Source: Toxorhynchites rutilus septentrionalis
Taxonomy: Eukaryota > Arthropoda > Insecta > Diptera > Culicidae
Direction of reading: 5' to 3'
Length of the DNA: 64,000 nucleotides
Assembly: GCF_029784135.1 (NCBI RefSeq)
Contig: NC_073745.1
Span: forward strand, 314,516,787 to 314,580,786
The notes below the pieces were generated by a model. It saw only the letters and a program-made list of their open reading frames with translations, did no database searches and had not been told where the DNA came from. The translations under genes and the position numbers were made by a program. Within the stretch, counting starts at the first letter, position 1, and each line of letters starts with the position of its first letter. This document shows, one piece after another, positions 1 through 11,931 of the stretch.

Positions 1-599
1 GGGAGTTAATCCGAGAGCCGCTTCACGACGTGACAGTCAATTTGCGCACGTATTCTGGTATTCTGAGGATCGATGTAAGTAAAAAAAAAAATGTCAGGTG
101 CAATGAACTCTTTTCATTTGCTATTGTACTTCCGAGTCGCTGGATTCTTAGAATTGGGTGAGAATTGTCATGTAACTCCGAAGGGGAAAGTCTCACTTAT
201 ATCGTCTTAACTCTCAGAATAACCCCCAATGTTAGATTGTTTGTTGCGTGTTGATTCTGAATATCTTTGAAAAATACAAAAATAATACTTTATGTAAAAA
301 CATGTTTAGAATGTGGTTTTGCCGGACAATACACTGATATATCCGTAATGTTTTCAATCAAAGATATATTATTATTGTATTTCTACAATCCTAGTACGGT
401 TACCTGTCATTTGACGCCGGTTGGTCAATTGTATTCAAGGTCTACACATAGAGTGTTGGTTCATTTCCTTATTTTGAGGTAAAAATTAATATAACATAAC
501 TTTGAAAAAAAAAACTCATTTATTGACTTTCTTTCGGGAAGAACACCGTAACAAATGTAATTAGTAGTGTGCTGCTTCGCACTACATTCCCCAAGCATT
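1..599. other. No recognisable feature
   Basis: AT-rich DNA with only short, unconvincing open frames. I see no exon, repeat end or RNA gene here. Confidence 0.5.
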
Positions 600-607
600 C
601 TCTATGG

Positions 608-904
608 CAGGGGTTTTCAGATTTTTTTATGGCAGAGCACTTTTTATAGCAAAAACATTTGACGGAGCACCTGCATTTTTCAATCAATAAAAGAAATCCT
701 ATTTGCATCGACATAACCCAACTCTATTTTGGTTGCGCGTCGCAGTTAAACGACATCCGCCCCGGAGTAAACAAGATAAATCACTCTATGCCCAGTGAAC
801 TTCAATTGAGGAATGTTTTCTTCAATGTGGGTTTTCAAGTGGGGGCATTTGCTATAACTTTGCGGAGCACAAATTTCCCGCGGAGCACCATTTGAAAACC
901 CCTG
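608..904. mobile_element. hAT-type MITE with 8-bp target duplication
   Basis: A 297-bp element with perfect 12-bp terminal inverted repeats, CAGGGGTTTTCA at the left and TGAAAACCCCTG at the right. It is flanked on both sides by the 8-bp direct repeat CTCTATGG (600-607 and 905-912). An 8-bp duplication and a CAGGG start are established hallmarks of the hAT superfamily. The interior has no transposase coding capacity, so it is non-autonomous. Fragments such as GCGGAGCAC repeat inside it. Confidence 0.9.
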
Positions 905-912
905 CTCTATGG

Positions 913-1550
913 TATTTAGGTCCGGATACAAAAGACAATCCAAAACAGAAATGTGTTCCCAGAAATGGGCCATTAGAATGTTTTGTCACGTTACTATATG
1001 TATTACATGAAGCGTTGTCTCATCGAAAAATGACATCTTCGTCCAAAACAGCTTCCGTGGAAGCAACCAAAACCTCTTCCAACAATTCGCACATTGGAGT
1101 TTTTCCAGCGTCACTAATGTCTGCCAAAACCATTGCGGTCCTCTTTCCGATGTTGCTGGTTTCTCTTGTAGGGCTCCGTTTTCCGTTTATCTTGCCAATA
1201 GTCACGAAAATCGTCAGGACCGCCCGGATTATTCTCTATTTAGAGTCCATCTGTGTTGAGCACTAATGAAAACTGACATTGTGTGAATTTAATCTAAAGG
1301 GTAGAACGGTTTGAAGAAACCGATTCCACATCCAAGACACGAAGAAGTGCATTGAAGGAAATGAAATCTAATTCACAACTTCGAAAAATGTTCTACATAC
1401 TAAAAATCAGATGAAAAAAATGTTGATCTCAGGGGTGTCATATAGACGAAATGTTTATTGAATAATGAATAGAATATATTTTCTTCTTCTCTTCCTTGTT
1501 AAATGACACCAACGTTCCCAACGCAGTATTACTCGCGACATTTTTTTTTA
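913..1550. other. No recognisable feature
   Basis: Open frames on both strands between about 1020 and 1266 overlap each other and look like nothing I recognise. Probably non-coding. Confidence 0.4.
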
Positions 1551-1625
1551 GAATTTCTAGGTCAACTAACACGCCTTGATTGCATTCCGAGTGACAAGTT
1601 CCAGTGCTAGTAGGCAGCAATATCT
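1551..1625 (-). mobile_element. Fragment resembling the 3' half of the Feilai-like SINE
   Basis: On the - strand this stretch matches part of the complete SINE at 30188-30466: the block reading roughly CACTCGGAATGCAATCAAGG, then CGTGTTAGTTGACC, parallels the block around 30330-30365. Only a short, diverged piece is present, with no target duplication visible. Confidence 0.45.
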
Positions 1626-1639
1626 TTGACGATAATTCC

Positions 1640-3683
1640 TCTGCTTTAACGAGGATCGTACTCAATGATATCAGGATAACGCGTGAGTTGTGTCTCGCCG
1701 CTAAAATATTTGTTAAGTGTGCTTATGCAAATAGAAAAACTTCAAATTAAAAATACCCTTGAGTCCCGTTAGGTACTAACGAGTATTGGAACGAACAGAA
1801 ATGTTGAATTATTTCATTTTATCCTCAACTCAACCTCGGCATAACCAGCATTAGCATAAGAAAACAGAATTAATTACTGGGAAATCCGTTACACAATAAT
1901 GTCTTCTCCGAGTTGTGCTTCTGTCGGCTTCCAAACTTTTCTCGTGATTGATGCTTTCCAAAAAAGAAACTCAAGCGACAACAAGCGACAAATTCCACCC
2001 TCAAAGTATTAGGAAAAACTTCTTGAGCCCAATGTTTCATTCGGTTATCTCAATTATACGAGACGAACAGCCCGATCACAAATTTCATCTGTTTCGTTTA
2101 AAAAAAATGTGACTTTTTCCGCTGAACATACACAATGCGAACAACAAAGCGCGCTGCCCAGCTTTTATTCATTAAGATTTACGATTTGAGCAGGCTCGCA
2201 AATCGTCCTTCCGAAACACAACTACATTGTTCCGATACGGTCACCAATTTCGACCTAGCCGCCACGGTCGATGGCCTTCAGCGAGGGCCGACCCACATTC
2301 AATCGAATGTTCCAGAGCTGCCCCGGACTTGAACTGGGGACTGGACTGGAATGTGCTAATATAATTTTAAGACTGGAATTTCCAATTCGTACGGAATTCA
2401 ATTTCGGATCGTAATTTCCTTTCATCCTCTTCAACCGCAGCTAAAATTGTTGGTGGTGCTCGAAGTTTATCGTTACAATTTTTGGTGAACTCGATTAAGG
2501 ATGGGAGTGGGTGAATCAAAAAACGAGAGCATCCAGGTTATTTTCCGATACTCAATTCTGAGGTTCTCACAAGGTGCAACGAAAGGATGACACGGTTCAC
2601 TTGCCACACTCCTGCAATTATACAATTGTACGGTTTTCTTTATACTTTGCTGGAGAAATTGTGGATTTTTCTACTGGGATTAATGCTTGAATACACTGAT
2701 TGAGCAAATTATTATCTCCGAGTGAATTATTGAAGCATATAATAGGTGTTCTATTGGAAACGGCATAAACTGAAAATTTAGAATCGTATTAATTTTTCAT
2801 CAAAATAAATAAACAATAAATGCTCCAATTAGGCATAAGCATCTGGAAATCGACCAACTCCCGAAACAGTCAGTCTATCTAAAATTCATTCCATAAAACA
2901 ACTAAAATCAATTGATTCTATTAGTTACCCCTATAGTGAACACGCTTCGTCCCTTTTTCCAACCGACCACAAACCAACCCCATCGTAACTGGTTCCGCTT
3001 GTTATTGGTTTGGACACTTCCCATATCTTCAGTCTGATCCATCTGTCGCAAAGACTGTGGCCCACATGTTCAGTCCTCTTTTCGAAACAGTTAAATGCTT
3101 ATCGTTGCTGTCTGGACTTGCGTGACGCTGATGAGCCTTGTTCATCCCGAACAACGTCAAACACGCTCATATTACATCTATGCTATTAAGGAAACCACAT
3201 TGATGTAATCCGAGATCTGCTGGTCGAAATGAATTTGCATTTGTTCTCAGTTTGGATTCCATTCCGTTTATATTACGTTCAAACTATTCAACAATTCCAG
3301 ATCAATTAAAAAATTGATGCATCCACTGTCGCAAGATGTGAAAACACCCTCACAATTGTTTCGAGTCAACATCGGCTAAATTGAAATGTTTCGAGGCCTT
3401 CATTCTGACCACTACTACTGTATGTGGCAACTACTGTATGTGGAAAATAAATTAATAAAAGCAACGATTGGCACCGTGCCACACTGCAAATCCTTTTAAA
3501 AGGAGCAAACGCTCTTGTTCAAGACAAGCGCAATAAAGAGATAACATTAAAAGTGTATAGAACCTTTAAGTGATTTATGGTTTCCTTCATTTTCTTCTGA
3601 TTTCTTACAATAGAAGATAAATTAAGTTTGACCTGAGTGAAACAATTCAATACCAGCGTTTTTCCCCGAAATAAAAAAAAATG
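1640..3683. other. No recognisable feature
   Basis: About 2 kb of AT-rich sequence. No exon with splice sites, RNA gene or element terminus is evident. The 65-codon frame at 2135 has no recognisable content. Confidence 0.45.
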
Positions 3684-4850
3684 AGTGGGTTACATCTATG
3701 ATATAACCGAAAGGTTGACGTGGGACTACCTTAGCGTAGCAATCATTTGTTTGCATTAATTAAATTTTTGGTTGAATAAAACAATTCCCGAATTCAATTG
3801 AATTCAATATATTTGCTTTGTGAGTAAAAAGATTGTATAATTATATATAAGGTCAATTCATGCGTTGTGATAGATTATGTTCTTCGTTACAATGAAATTT
3901 AGTGAGTCCTTTTACATTTCGTATGATGCCGAGGACAAAATATGTGAACGGAAGAATTATCAAATGATTATTTTATTTTACGTTTCCTTCTGATGTTTGC
4001 ATCTCTCAAGTGTATGTACTTCTCGAATCGCGAATTTGCTTGATTTGATGAACTCCAGGCACTCAGTTTCGATTTTGACATGTACGTCGAACGCATATTG
4101 TTTAATCAATAGGCGTCATCGCAGCTATTGGTTATCAACATCTTGCCTAATCATCAAATGGTATACGTAGTAATTCAGAGAGCAGAAGATATGAAGGCAT
4201 ATCCTTCAATGCAAGCTTGAATAACCGAGCCAAAGCGTGGTATTCGTACCCGCTTTTGTAATCCGTGTTAGGAAAACACTTTTCGGAGTGCAAAAAAAAA
4301 CATACGAGTGCAGAAGTACCCCCGGAAGACCGTGTTAAGGAAGCATATTTTAGTTTGCACAAAGGCAAGCGAGTACAAAAGTACTCGCAGTTTGCATTTA
4401 TATGCAGAGCCGATTTCCCCTGACATCTTGGTTTTGAAGTCTGTGTTAGGCAAACACATTTCAGTCGGAACAAAAAAGCCCCCGACTTGCATGAATTTGT
4501 AATGCCAATTTCCTCAGACACCTTGGTTCTAAAGTCTGTGTTAGGGAAACACATTTCAGTCGAAACAAAAATACCCCCGACTTTCATGTATTTGCAATGC
4601 CGATCTCTCCAACGCTGCTTGTTTTTGAAGTCTGTGTTAGGGAACATATTTGGGTAAGAACAAAAGCCCCCATACTTTCACGTATTTGCAATGCCGATTT
4701 CCCCGAGGCTGCTTGGTTTTGATGGCTGTGTTAGGGAAACCGTAGATCGGGCCAATCAAAATGAGGCAGTAAGGGCGTTTAGATAACGCTTAACATTTTA
4801 CAGTTATTCAATTGTTTATCTCATGAAAAATAACATTTAATTAATTAAAA
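3684..4850 (+). mobile_element. E element copy 1, hairpin end intact, other end lost
   Basis: Starts with the hairpin terminus of the E family (GGTTACATC-TATGATATAACC, about 3688-3708) followed by TTGACGTGGGACTACC at 3715. Sequence from 3900 to 4840 runs parallel to the complete element at 8059-9392, including about six 95-bp repeat units (4260-4740) and the block GATCGGGCCAATCAAAA near 4745. Homology stops in an A-rich stretch near 4850, before the expected right terminus. It is followed at once by an oppositely oriented E element. The open frames here come from the 95-bp repeat and are not genes. Confidence 0.75.
4260..4745 (-). repeat. 95-bp minisatellite, about six diverged units
   Basis: Tandem units marked by the recurring string CTGTGTTAGG(G)AAACACATTT and by GGAACAAAA-CCCCCGACTTGCATG. 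They are in the opposite orientation to the array at 5265-6050 and belong to E element copy 1. Confidence 0.85.
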
Positions 4851-4981
4851 AAAAAAATCTAATTTCACCGACGTATATATTTCTACAAATACTACATTTA
4901 AATAATTCTTTTGTAGTATTTCCATTCATATTACTTACTTATTACATATTACATTTACCTATTACAGTACATCCAGGTTTT

Positions 4982-6302
4982 TCGACGTGGGACTACGTCT
5001 AACCGGAGTATATGGGGGGTAAAATGAAAACCTAAACACAGAACATACAGGAAAAAATGAAAGATTCCAAATGCTTATAACTCGAACATTTCTTACTAGA
5101 TCGGAATGATGTTTGCATCAATTGATACGGAATATTTCTACGCTTCTATCACAATTAATAAAATGTTATTTTTCATTAGATAAGCAATTGAATAACTGTG
5201 AAATATCAAACGTTATCTAAACGCCCTTAGTGCCTTGTTTTGATTGGCCCGATCTACGGTTTCCCGAACACAGACTTCAAAGTCAATGTACTTGTGGGAG
5301 TACGCTTAACAAATATATGAAATTCGGAGGTATTTTTGTTCCGACTGAAATGTGTTTCCCTAACACAGACTTGAAATTCATGGAGCGTGCGGAAATTAGC
5401 ATTGCAAATACATGCAAGTTGAGGCATTTTTGTTCCAACCGAGCTGTGTTTCCCTAACACGGACTTCAAAATCAATGTGCCTGGGGGAATCCGCTTTGCA
5501 AATATATGAAAGTCGGAGGTATTTTTGTTCCGACTGAAATGTGTTTCCCTAACACAGACTTCAAATCCATGGAGCGTGCGGAAATTAGCATTGCAAATAT
5601 ATGCAAGTTGGGGGCATTTTTATTCCGACTGAAATGTGTTTCCCTAACACAGACTTCAAATCCATGGCGCGTGGGGAAATTGGTATTGCAGATACATGCA
5701 AGTCGGGGGCATTTTTGTTCCGGTTGAAATGTGTTTTCCCAACACAAACTTCAGAACCAAGGTGTCTGGGAAAATTAGCATTGCAAATTCATGCAGGTCG
5801 GTTGTATTTTTCTTCAGACTGAAATGTGTTTCTCTAACACAGACTTTAAATCCAAGGAGCGTGGGGGAATTGGCATTGCAAACTCATGCAAGTCGAGGGC
5901 ATTTTTGTTCCGACTGAAATGTGTTTACCTATTACAGACTTCTAAACGAAAGTGTCTGGGGAACTCGGAATTGCAAATACATGCAAATCGGGGGCATTTT
6001 TGTTCCGACTGAAATGTGTTTGTCTAACACAGACTTCAAAACCAAGATGTCATCATACCAAACGTAAAAGGACTGTCATTAAATTTTACTTGTAACGAAG
6101 AACATAATCTATTCAAATGCATGAATTGACCTCACATGGCATTATTATATATCTTTTTATTCACAAAACAAATATATTGAATTCAATTGAATTTGGAAAT
6201 TGTTTCATTCAATCATGAATTAAATAAATACAAACAAATGATTTACAAGCTAAGGTAATCCCACGTCAACCTTGCGGTTATATCATAGATATAACCCACC
6301 CA
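4982..6302 (-). mobile_element. E element copy 2, complete, reversed
   Basis: Left terminus at 4982 is the non-hairpin end (CGACGTGGGACTACGTCTAA, then CCGG). Right terminus is the hairpin end: TAATCCCACGTCAACCTTGC followed by GGTTATATCATAGATATAACC and CCCACCC (about 6258-6302). The interior matches copies 1 and 3 in reverse and contains an expanded 95-bp array. Copies 1 and 2 thus form a tail-to-tail pair. No transposase frame is present, so it is non-autonomous. Confidence 0.85.
5265..6050 (+). repeat. 95-bp minisatellite, about nine units
   Basis: The string CCTAACACAGACTTCAAA recurs at a spacing of about 95 bp from 5265 to 6030. Each unit also has CATTTTTGTTCCGACTGAAA and GCATTGCAAATACATGCAAG. 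Because 95 is not a multiple of three, the same peptide motif surfaces in successive frames, which explains the overlapping 73-codon frames starting every 95 bp at 5506, 5601, 5696 and 5791. Confidence 0.95.
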
Positions 6303-6395
6303 TTTTTTACGCGGGGGATACGTACCTCGTAAAAAAAATCCGCGTTAATTCGAAAATCCACGTAAAAAACCTCGTAAAAAAACCTGGGGTGATAT
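6303..6395. repeat. Fragment of the CCGCGTAAAA-type MITE
   Basis: Contains TTTTTTACGCGGGGGATACG followed by CTCGTAAAAA and CCGCGTTAATTCGAAAATCC, ending AAAAAAACCTGGGG. This is a shortened version of the element at 58019-58468 and directly abuts E element copy 2. Confidence 0.75.
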
Positions 6396-6830
6396 ATATT
6401 GGTTGGAGTTTAATTTTTCAGTCTACTGGTTACTCCATTACATAATTTCTAAACCTTCCGAACCGACCTATTTTTTATATGTTGTGATTTTTTAGTCTCC
6501 AAATAACAAAATTTAACATAAACCGTTTGTGGTCGTATTGAATTTTGATATGGCTTAAAAGAGCAGAGATGAATACCTTGCATACTGTCGTTCTACGCAT
6601 AGTTGTCCCATGTTACATCTTGACAATTTCTAGTTTTCTTCATAGAACTATGTTTTTATGCCTAATCTTCTGGAAAAACACAGAAAAAACTTGTTCGTTC
6701 CCAGCTTTTAAAAAAAAACAACATCATGGAACAAATACATTTTTTTCCAAAAATGTTTATTAATCAGACTCAATCCCTTATTATCTAACGTTTACAGAGT
6801 CAAATTTCACCTTAAAATATAACTTATTTT
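6396..6830. other. No recognisable feature
   Basis: AT-rich sequence with no recognisable coding or repeat end. Confidence 0.4.
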
Positions 6831-6849
6831 CTGTATAATTAAGACTAAC

Positions 6850-7153
6850 AATTTAGTATTAACTAAATCTAACACTAGATTAATTGGACAGGGTTAGGAT
6901 TTAGAACTAGGATGGAGCGAGTGGGGTAGTTTGGTTTGATGAGGAGGGAAGAAATCAAACAAAGATATCATTTCACTTGAGAAATTGGTAAAGAGAAAGC
7001 ATAAGGTTGAGGTCGCGACTAGCTAAGATGTCTCTAGCCGGTAAGTCAGATTGCCTTCCTAGTGCCCTGAGTGAATCCGATAGATGAGCCCTGGCATAAC
7101 GAAACTTTATACAGGACCAGACCGCATGGTCGATGTCATGATAACCATCACCA
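6850..7153 (-). mobile_element. LINE 3'-end fragment (C-terminal coding plus 3' UTR)
   Basis: On the - strand the frame from about 7153 to the stop near 6973 encodes GDGYHDIDHAVWSCIKF, then LRALGRQSDLPARDILASRD. This is the same C-terminus as the RNase H-bearing LINE at 46891-48805 (GDGYHDIEH, then LRAQGRQSDIPVRDIL). The 5' truncation at about 7154 is typical of LINE insertions, or it may be a breakpoint with the E-element fragment that follows. Confidence 0.8.
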
Positions 7154-7154
7154 A

Positions 7155-7380
7155 ACAAAACAAAAATACCCCACGACTTGCATGTATATTTGCAAAGCGG
7201 ATTTCCACAGGTACATCGATTTAGAAGTCTGTGTTGGGAAAACCGTAAATCAATTAGGCTTGACATTTCACAGTTGTTCAATTGTTCATCTCATGAAAAG
7301 TAACATTTTCATAATTGTGATGCAAACATCTCTCCGATCTGTTAAGAAATGTTCGAGTTATAAGCATTCGAAATACGGAT
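7155..7380. mobile_element. Internal fragment of a 95-bp-repeat E element
   Basis: Shares AAATACCCC, ACGACTTGCATGTATATTTG, AGTCTGTGTTGGGAAAACCG and ATGTTCGAGTTATAAGCATT with the interiors of the E elements at 4982 and 8059. Neither terminus is present. Confidence 0.75.
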
Positions 7381-7384
7381 AGAG

Positions 7385-7592
7385 TTAGCACACAAATCGG
7401 CAGAACAAATGTATGGGAAAAAAGGAAGTTCTTCCAGTTTTCATGAATTTAAACCGTTTAGAGATTAGTGAATTGTAATGTATAGCATATCAAACAAATC
7501 TTAGAGAATTTTTGATTCGATTGGTATACAAATCAAGAGAATTCGTTCACAGCGAAAATAGTTATTAACATTAACTTTATTTCATAAAAACA
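7385..7592. mobile_element. Fragment of a promoter-block E element
   Basis: Matches the outer half of the elements at 25961 and 49841: CAGAACAAATGTATGGGAAA, then ATAGCATATCAAACAAATCT, then AACATTAACTTTATTTCATA. It stops at AAAAACAGG near 7592 before the usual terminus. Confidence 0.7.
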
Positions 7593-9670
7593 GGTACAGA
7601 TTCAGATTACAGATTCTGTACGGTACAGAGTACAGATTTTCGTCAAAAAGTACAGATTGGTACAGATTTTTTTCGCTTGTGAAATTTCTTACATTTGAAC
7701 AAAGCAACATTGAGGTACAAGACGACTTTTACGCCGCGGTATCGCTTGGTGCTGCTGGTCATGAAAGCTTTTACAATTAATTATAATTGATCAGTTTCAT
7801 AAGGACGTAATTCGTTGTGTTAGAAACGTTTCCAGGGTTCTACGATGGTAATATACTAGATCTGGAGAATGAATTCAGTACCCTAAAGGTAAAATTACTC
7901 CGTAAAGAAATCACAGTTTCAGAAAACGTCAAAAATTTGATTTCTAAAAAGAATTGACGGTTCGATCGCATTTCGGCGCTTCGATACCCTTGCTTGTGAT
8001 GTTCTCACTACGCCTCACTCTTCGGATTTTTTTAATATAATTATAACAAAAAAAAATAGTGGGTTATATCTATGATATAACCGCAAGGTTCACGTGGAAC
8101 TACCTTAGCTTAGCAATCATTCGTTTGTATTGATTAAATTCTTGATTGAATGAAACAGTTTCCAAATTCAATTGAGTTCAATATATTTGCTCTGTGAGTG
8201 AAAAAAATGAACAAATGCCGTGTAAAGTCAATTCATTTATTGTGATTGATTGTTCTTCGTTACAAGTAAATTTAATGACGGACCTTTTACGTTTGGTATG
8301 ATGACTAGAACAAAATATATGTACGGAAGAATTATCAAACGTTTGATGAACCAGCCTAAGGCTGAAAATCTTTCCAATAAAGGCAAAAAAAAATTATCAA
8401 ACGATTATTTTATTTTACATTTCCCTCTGAAGTTTACATCCCAAAAGTGTACATACTTCTCGAATCTCGAATTTGCTTGAAACTGGGAAGTTCATTCGCT
8501 TCTAGTGGCTGCACGATTTTCCCAGGTTTCTAAGTTTAGAAGAACATGTTAGGACAGACATATTCCACTCTGCACAAAGGCAAGCGAGGACAAAAGTACT
8601 CGCAGTTTGCATTTATTTGCAGAGCCGATTTCCCCAGAAACCTCGGTTTTGAAGTCTGTGTTAGGGAAACACATTTCAATCGGAACAAAAATACCCCCGA
8701 TTTGTATGAATTCGCAATGCCGATTTCCCCACGCTTCATGGATTTGAAGTCTGTGTTAGGGAAACACATTCCAGTCGGAACAAAAATACCCCCGACTTGC
8801 ATGAATTTGAAATACCGATTTCTCCAGGCACCTTGGTTTAGAAATCTCTATTAGGGAACACATTTCGGTGGGAACAAAAGCTCCCCCTACTTTCGTGTGT
8901 TCTTTTTCTTCTTTTTGGCTTTAAGAGGGTTTAAACTTTTCAGTTCACTCGCCTCTAGGCTCTTTCGTGTGCTTGCAATGCCGATTTCGCTGCTTGGTTT
9001 TAAAGTCTGTGTTAGGGAACATTTTTTGATGAGAACAAAAGTCCCTCTACTTTCATGTATTTGCAATGCCGATTTCCCCAAGGCTGCTTGGTTTTGATGG
9101 CTGTGTTAGGGAAACCGTAAATCGGGCCAATCAAAACGATGCAGTTAGGGCGTTTAGATAACGCCTAATATTTTACAGTTATTCAATTGTTTATCTAATG
9201 AAAAACAACATTTTGTTAGTTGCGATAGATGCGTAGAAATATTCCCTATCAAGTGATGCAAACATCTCTCCTATCCAGTACGAAATGTTCGAGCTATAAG
9301 CATTCGAAATCTTTCATTTTTTCCTGCATGTTCTGTGTTTAGGTTTTCATTTTACCCTCCATATATTCCGGTTAGACGTAGTCCCACGTCAATAAACTTC
9401 GAGATCGACTCAGCAACGATACAATACGCTATTTTGAGATCAAAAGATTTGATTAAACATGATAGCTATGAATAAGCATCATCATACACACGAACGACTT
9501 GCGAATGTAAATGTAGTATTTATAGTAATTTAATAAGTTTTTTTTTTCATTAATAAAATATATTTTTTCCACAAGGAATATTTTCTGTGGCACAGATTTT
9601 TGGAAGAAAAAATACAGATGGGAAAGATTTTTACCCCGTCTGGTACAAATTGAAATGTGGCAACACTGAT
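7593..9670. mobile_element. Relative of the hAT element at 10687, split by an E element
   Basis: The left part (7600-8055) and the right part (9395-9670) both align with the hAT element at 10687-11923: GTGTTAGAAACGTTTCCAGG, then GTTCTACGA; AAATCACAGTTTCAGAAA; GGCGCTTCGATACC; and the end AATTGAAATGTGGCAACACT then G. The E element at 8059-9392 lies between them. The left terminus is missing. Confidence 0.65.
8059..9392 (+). mobile_element. E element copy 3, complete
   Basis: Left hairpin end GTGGGTTATATCTATGATAT then AACC (8059-8082), followed by the degenerate motif TTCACGTGGAACTACC. Right end CCGGTTAGACGTAGTCCCAC then GTCAA (about 9369-9392). The interior carries about six 95-bp units in - orientation (8540-9110) and the GATCGGGCCAATCAAAA-type block near 9120. 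It is the cleanest reference copy for the 95-bp-repeat class because both ends are present in the expected order. Confidence 0.85.
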
Positions 9671-10678
9671 TCGGACCAAACTGGTTTGTTGAGGTGTTCA
9701 CAAGACAGACGTTGTTTCTTCAAACTGAATTCCCAATATCTTCCTACCAGCATCGTTTCTTGATTGAATATGTGCTCAATTTTGTTGGCTACTACAAACT
9801 CAAACGTCAGACGTGGTGAGTCGTTGAGTGTTACACCATACAACACTTTATCCAAGACTCTTTAATGATTGGTTAGTTCCTCAATCTGCTGGTTAGTGCA
9901 GAAGATTTAACATCAACCTCCACAAATCATTGAAACCATTACTAACATTACTAACCTATTCCTCAAAATTAATTTGATATTCAAATGTCCTCCGCAAACG
10001 GGCGCTAGGAAATTTCATCCCTTAGCTCTTACCGAACTCTTTTGAGCATCTCGGGAATGCATTGTCTCCAGTTCGTTTTTCTGTAATAGTTCTTGTACAA
10101 GATACTGTGAATGTACAAGATACTGTTGTGAATTAAGAGACTGCCATTAAACCAGGGATGGCCAAACTTGGAAACACGGGCTACCTTTTATCGAAAATAT
10201 AGGCGGCAGCACACCAAAACAATAACTTTCCAATTGAGAATAATTTTCACTGAAAATTTGAGTACTAGGTACTAGGTTAAATACCGTGTCACTTAAATGG
10301 CTATAACTCGGTAAATAATGGAAATTTCGATAAATCCTTTCAAAGACATATTCTTGGATATCTAGCCTTCGGAAATAGGTTGTATGAAAAATTGATTTTT
10401 CCGAATTTCTAGACTAGACGAAAAGTTTTATCAATTTTTTTCGAAATAATACTGCCAAGTGCGCAATAATACGGTGCCAAATCAGAAATCAGAACAAAAA
10501 CAGAAGTTTTTAAGAAAGAAAATAGCAAATACAGCGTGGAAAAAGAAAATATTGCAATTTCAACTCCGCCCGTTCCCTATTTATTGAGTATAAACAAGCT
10601 ATTCGCGAGACTATAGACAAATGAACTGAAACATTTTGAAGCGCCTATCATGATCATCATTATTCAGGTCACAGTCTC
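9671..10678. other. Mostly featureless; a possible single hAT end at 10155
   Basis: At 10155 CAGGGATGGCCAAACTTGG looks like a hAT-type terminus, but I find no matching inverted end nearby. The rest shows no recognisable structure. Confidence 0.35.
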
Positions 10679-10686
10679 GCTCCAGC

Positions 10687-11923
10687 CAGTGTTGCCATAC
10701 GTACATATTTTTCTGGAAAGGTACAGTTTTTTTTTCGATTTTTACAGATAGGTGCAGATTTTCTGAAGTGATAAATTTGACGATGCTATATGAGGAGCTC
10801 AAAGATTTTTATCTAACCATTCTCACTAATATCTGCGAGGAATCAATGCTATTGAATTTGACGACCCTTTGAAAAGCGGCATGAATATTTATGTGGCGAT
10901 GATAGCAGAAGTAACTATCAGAACAATTGTTGACGAAGGCAGATAATTTCAAATGATATTTGAAGTAATTTTTGCGTGGTGCTGATCGAAAAAATAAGAA
11001 AGAATATAGATTTAAATGATTCAACGTTCAAGGCTGCTGCAATATTAACTCTCAGAAACTTTTCCAATTTCACAAGCATCAACGATGGGGGGTCTTCGTA
11101 GCCACTTGGTTACGCGTTCGTTTACCAAGCGATCGATCGTGAGTTCAATCTCAGGGCCCTCAATTGACCATCTTTGTGTTGTTATAGAATAACTACGTCC
11201 ACGTAACCATCATCAGCGATGGAGAACGATCCACGGTCGAAATAAGATCGATTCATCCATACAACTGCTCTGCTCTGCAAGAAACATTCGGCTGCTGTTC
11301 TATAAATAACCCAACAATGATCAATATCAACTGTCTCCGCTGTCAGGTCTGCTGAACAATGTAAGAACAGATAGAATACCCTTACGCCTAAATGGCTACT
11401 ACAGTGTAATTTACCATAATGTAATGGAACGAAAAACCTAACGTCTAAATGGCTACTACTACTACTGTGTAATTTACAATTTATAGAAACATAAAACATA
11501 TGTACATGTACACGATAAAAAAATCCGGCTCTGTTACAGTTAAAATGCTAATGAGCCTGATAAATAAATAAATGGGATAAAAAAAGCATCAACGTTGTAC
11601 AGGAAGCGTTTCCAACGTTCTACGAAGGGATTTTACAATATCTGGTTAACGAAATTCGTGTCCTAAAAATAAAATTGCTCCCCGAGGGAAATCACTGTTT
11701 CAGAAATCAAACATTTGCAGAATAGGATGCCTAAGAGTATCAACAGCTTGCACGCATTCCTGGCGCTTCGATGCCATGTTTCTAACAATCTCACTATGCC
11801 TCTTTCCTCGACTAATGAAACACATTTTTCTCTGCAACGATTTGTTTCGACAGTGCAGATTCTTGGGAGAAAAAATACAAGATTTTTATATCTTCCTGTA
11901 CCGATGGAAATTTGACAACACTG
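10687..11923 (+). mobile_element. hAT element with 8-bp duplication, interrupted by a SINE
   Basis: Left end CAGTGTTGCCATACGTACA, right end ATTTGACAACACTG, flanked by the exact 8-bp repeat GCTCCAGC (10679-10686 and 11924-11931). Subterminal GTACAG and TGCAGATT motifs recur near both ends. The interior after 11590 has a broken coding-like frame on the + strand (reading near VVQEAFPTFYEGILQYL, then stops) that may be decayed transposase. About 500 bp of its length is a later SINE insertion. Confidence 0.85.
11085..11583 (+). mobile_element. tRNA-derived SINE, full-length copy A
   Basis: About 499 bp. It starts ATGGGGGGTCTTCGTAGCC, with an A-box-like TAGCCACTTGGTTACG and a B-box-like GAGTTCAATCTC about 35 bp further on, as in RNA polymerase III promoters. 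It ends with GGCTCTGTTACAG, ATGAGCCTGATAAATAAATA and an A-rich tail. It is flanked by the 11-bp direct repeat AAGCATCAACG (11074-11084 and 11584-11594). Another full copy is at 49154-49650 and a truncated one at 20186-20460. Propagation presumably depends on a LINE in trans. Confidence 0.88.
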
Positions 11924-11931
11924 GCTCCAGC

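Noticed and set aside
5230..6012. A family of 70-100 codon frames sharing VGGIFVPTEMCFPNTDF
   Set aside because: They are translations of the 95-bp minisatellite, present on both strands and in successive frames, with no start or splice context.
5265..6050. Regular direct repeats suggesting a CRISPR array
   Set aside because: The units are contiguous 95-bp tandem copies without unique spacers, and the genome is eukaryotic.
10155..10175. A complete hAT element starting CAGGGATGGCCAAACTTGG
   Set aside because: No inverted counterpart or 8-bp duplication was found nearby, so only a possible single end is noted.
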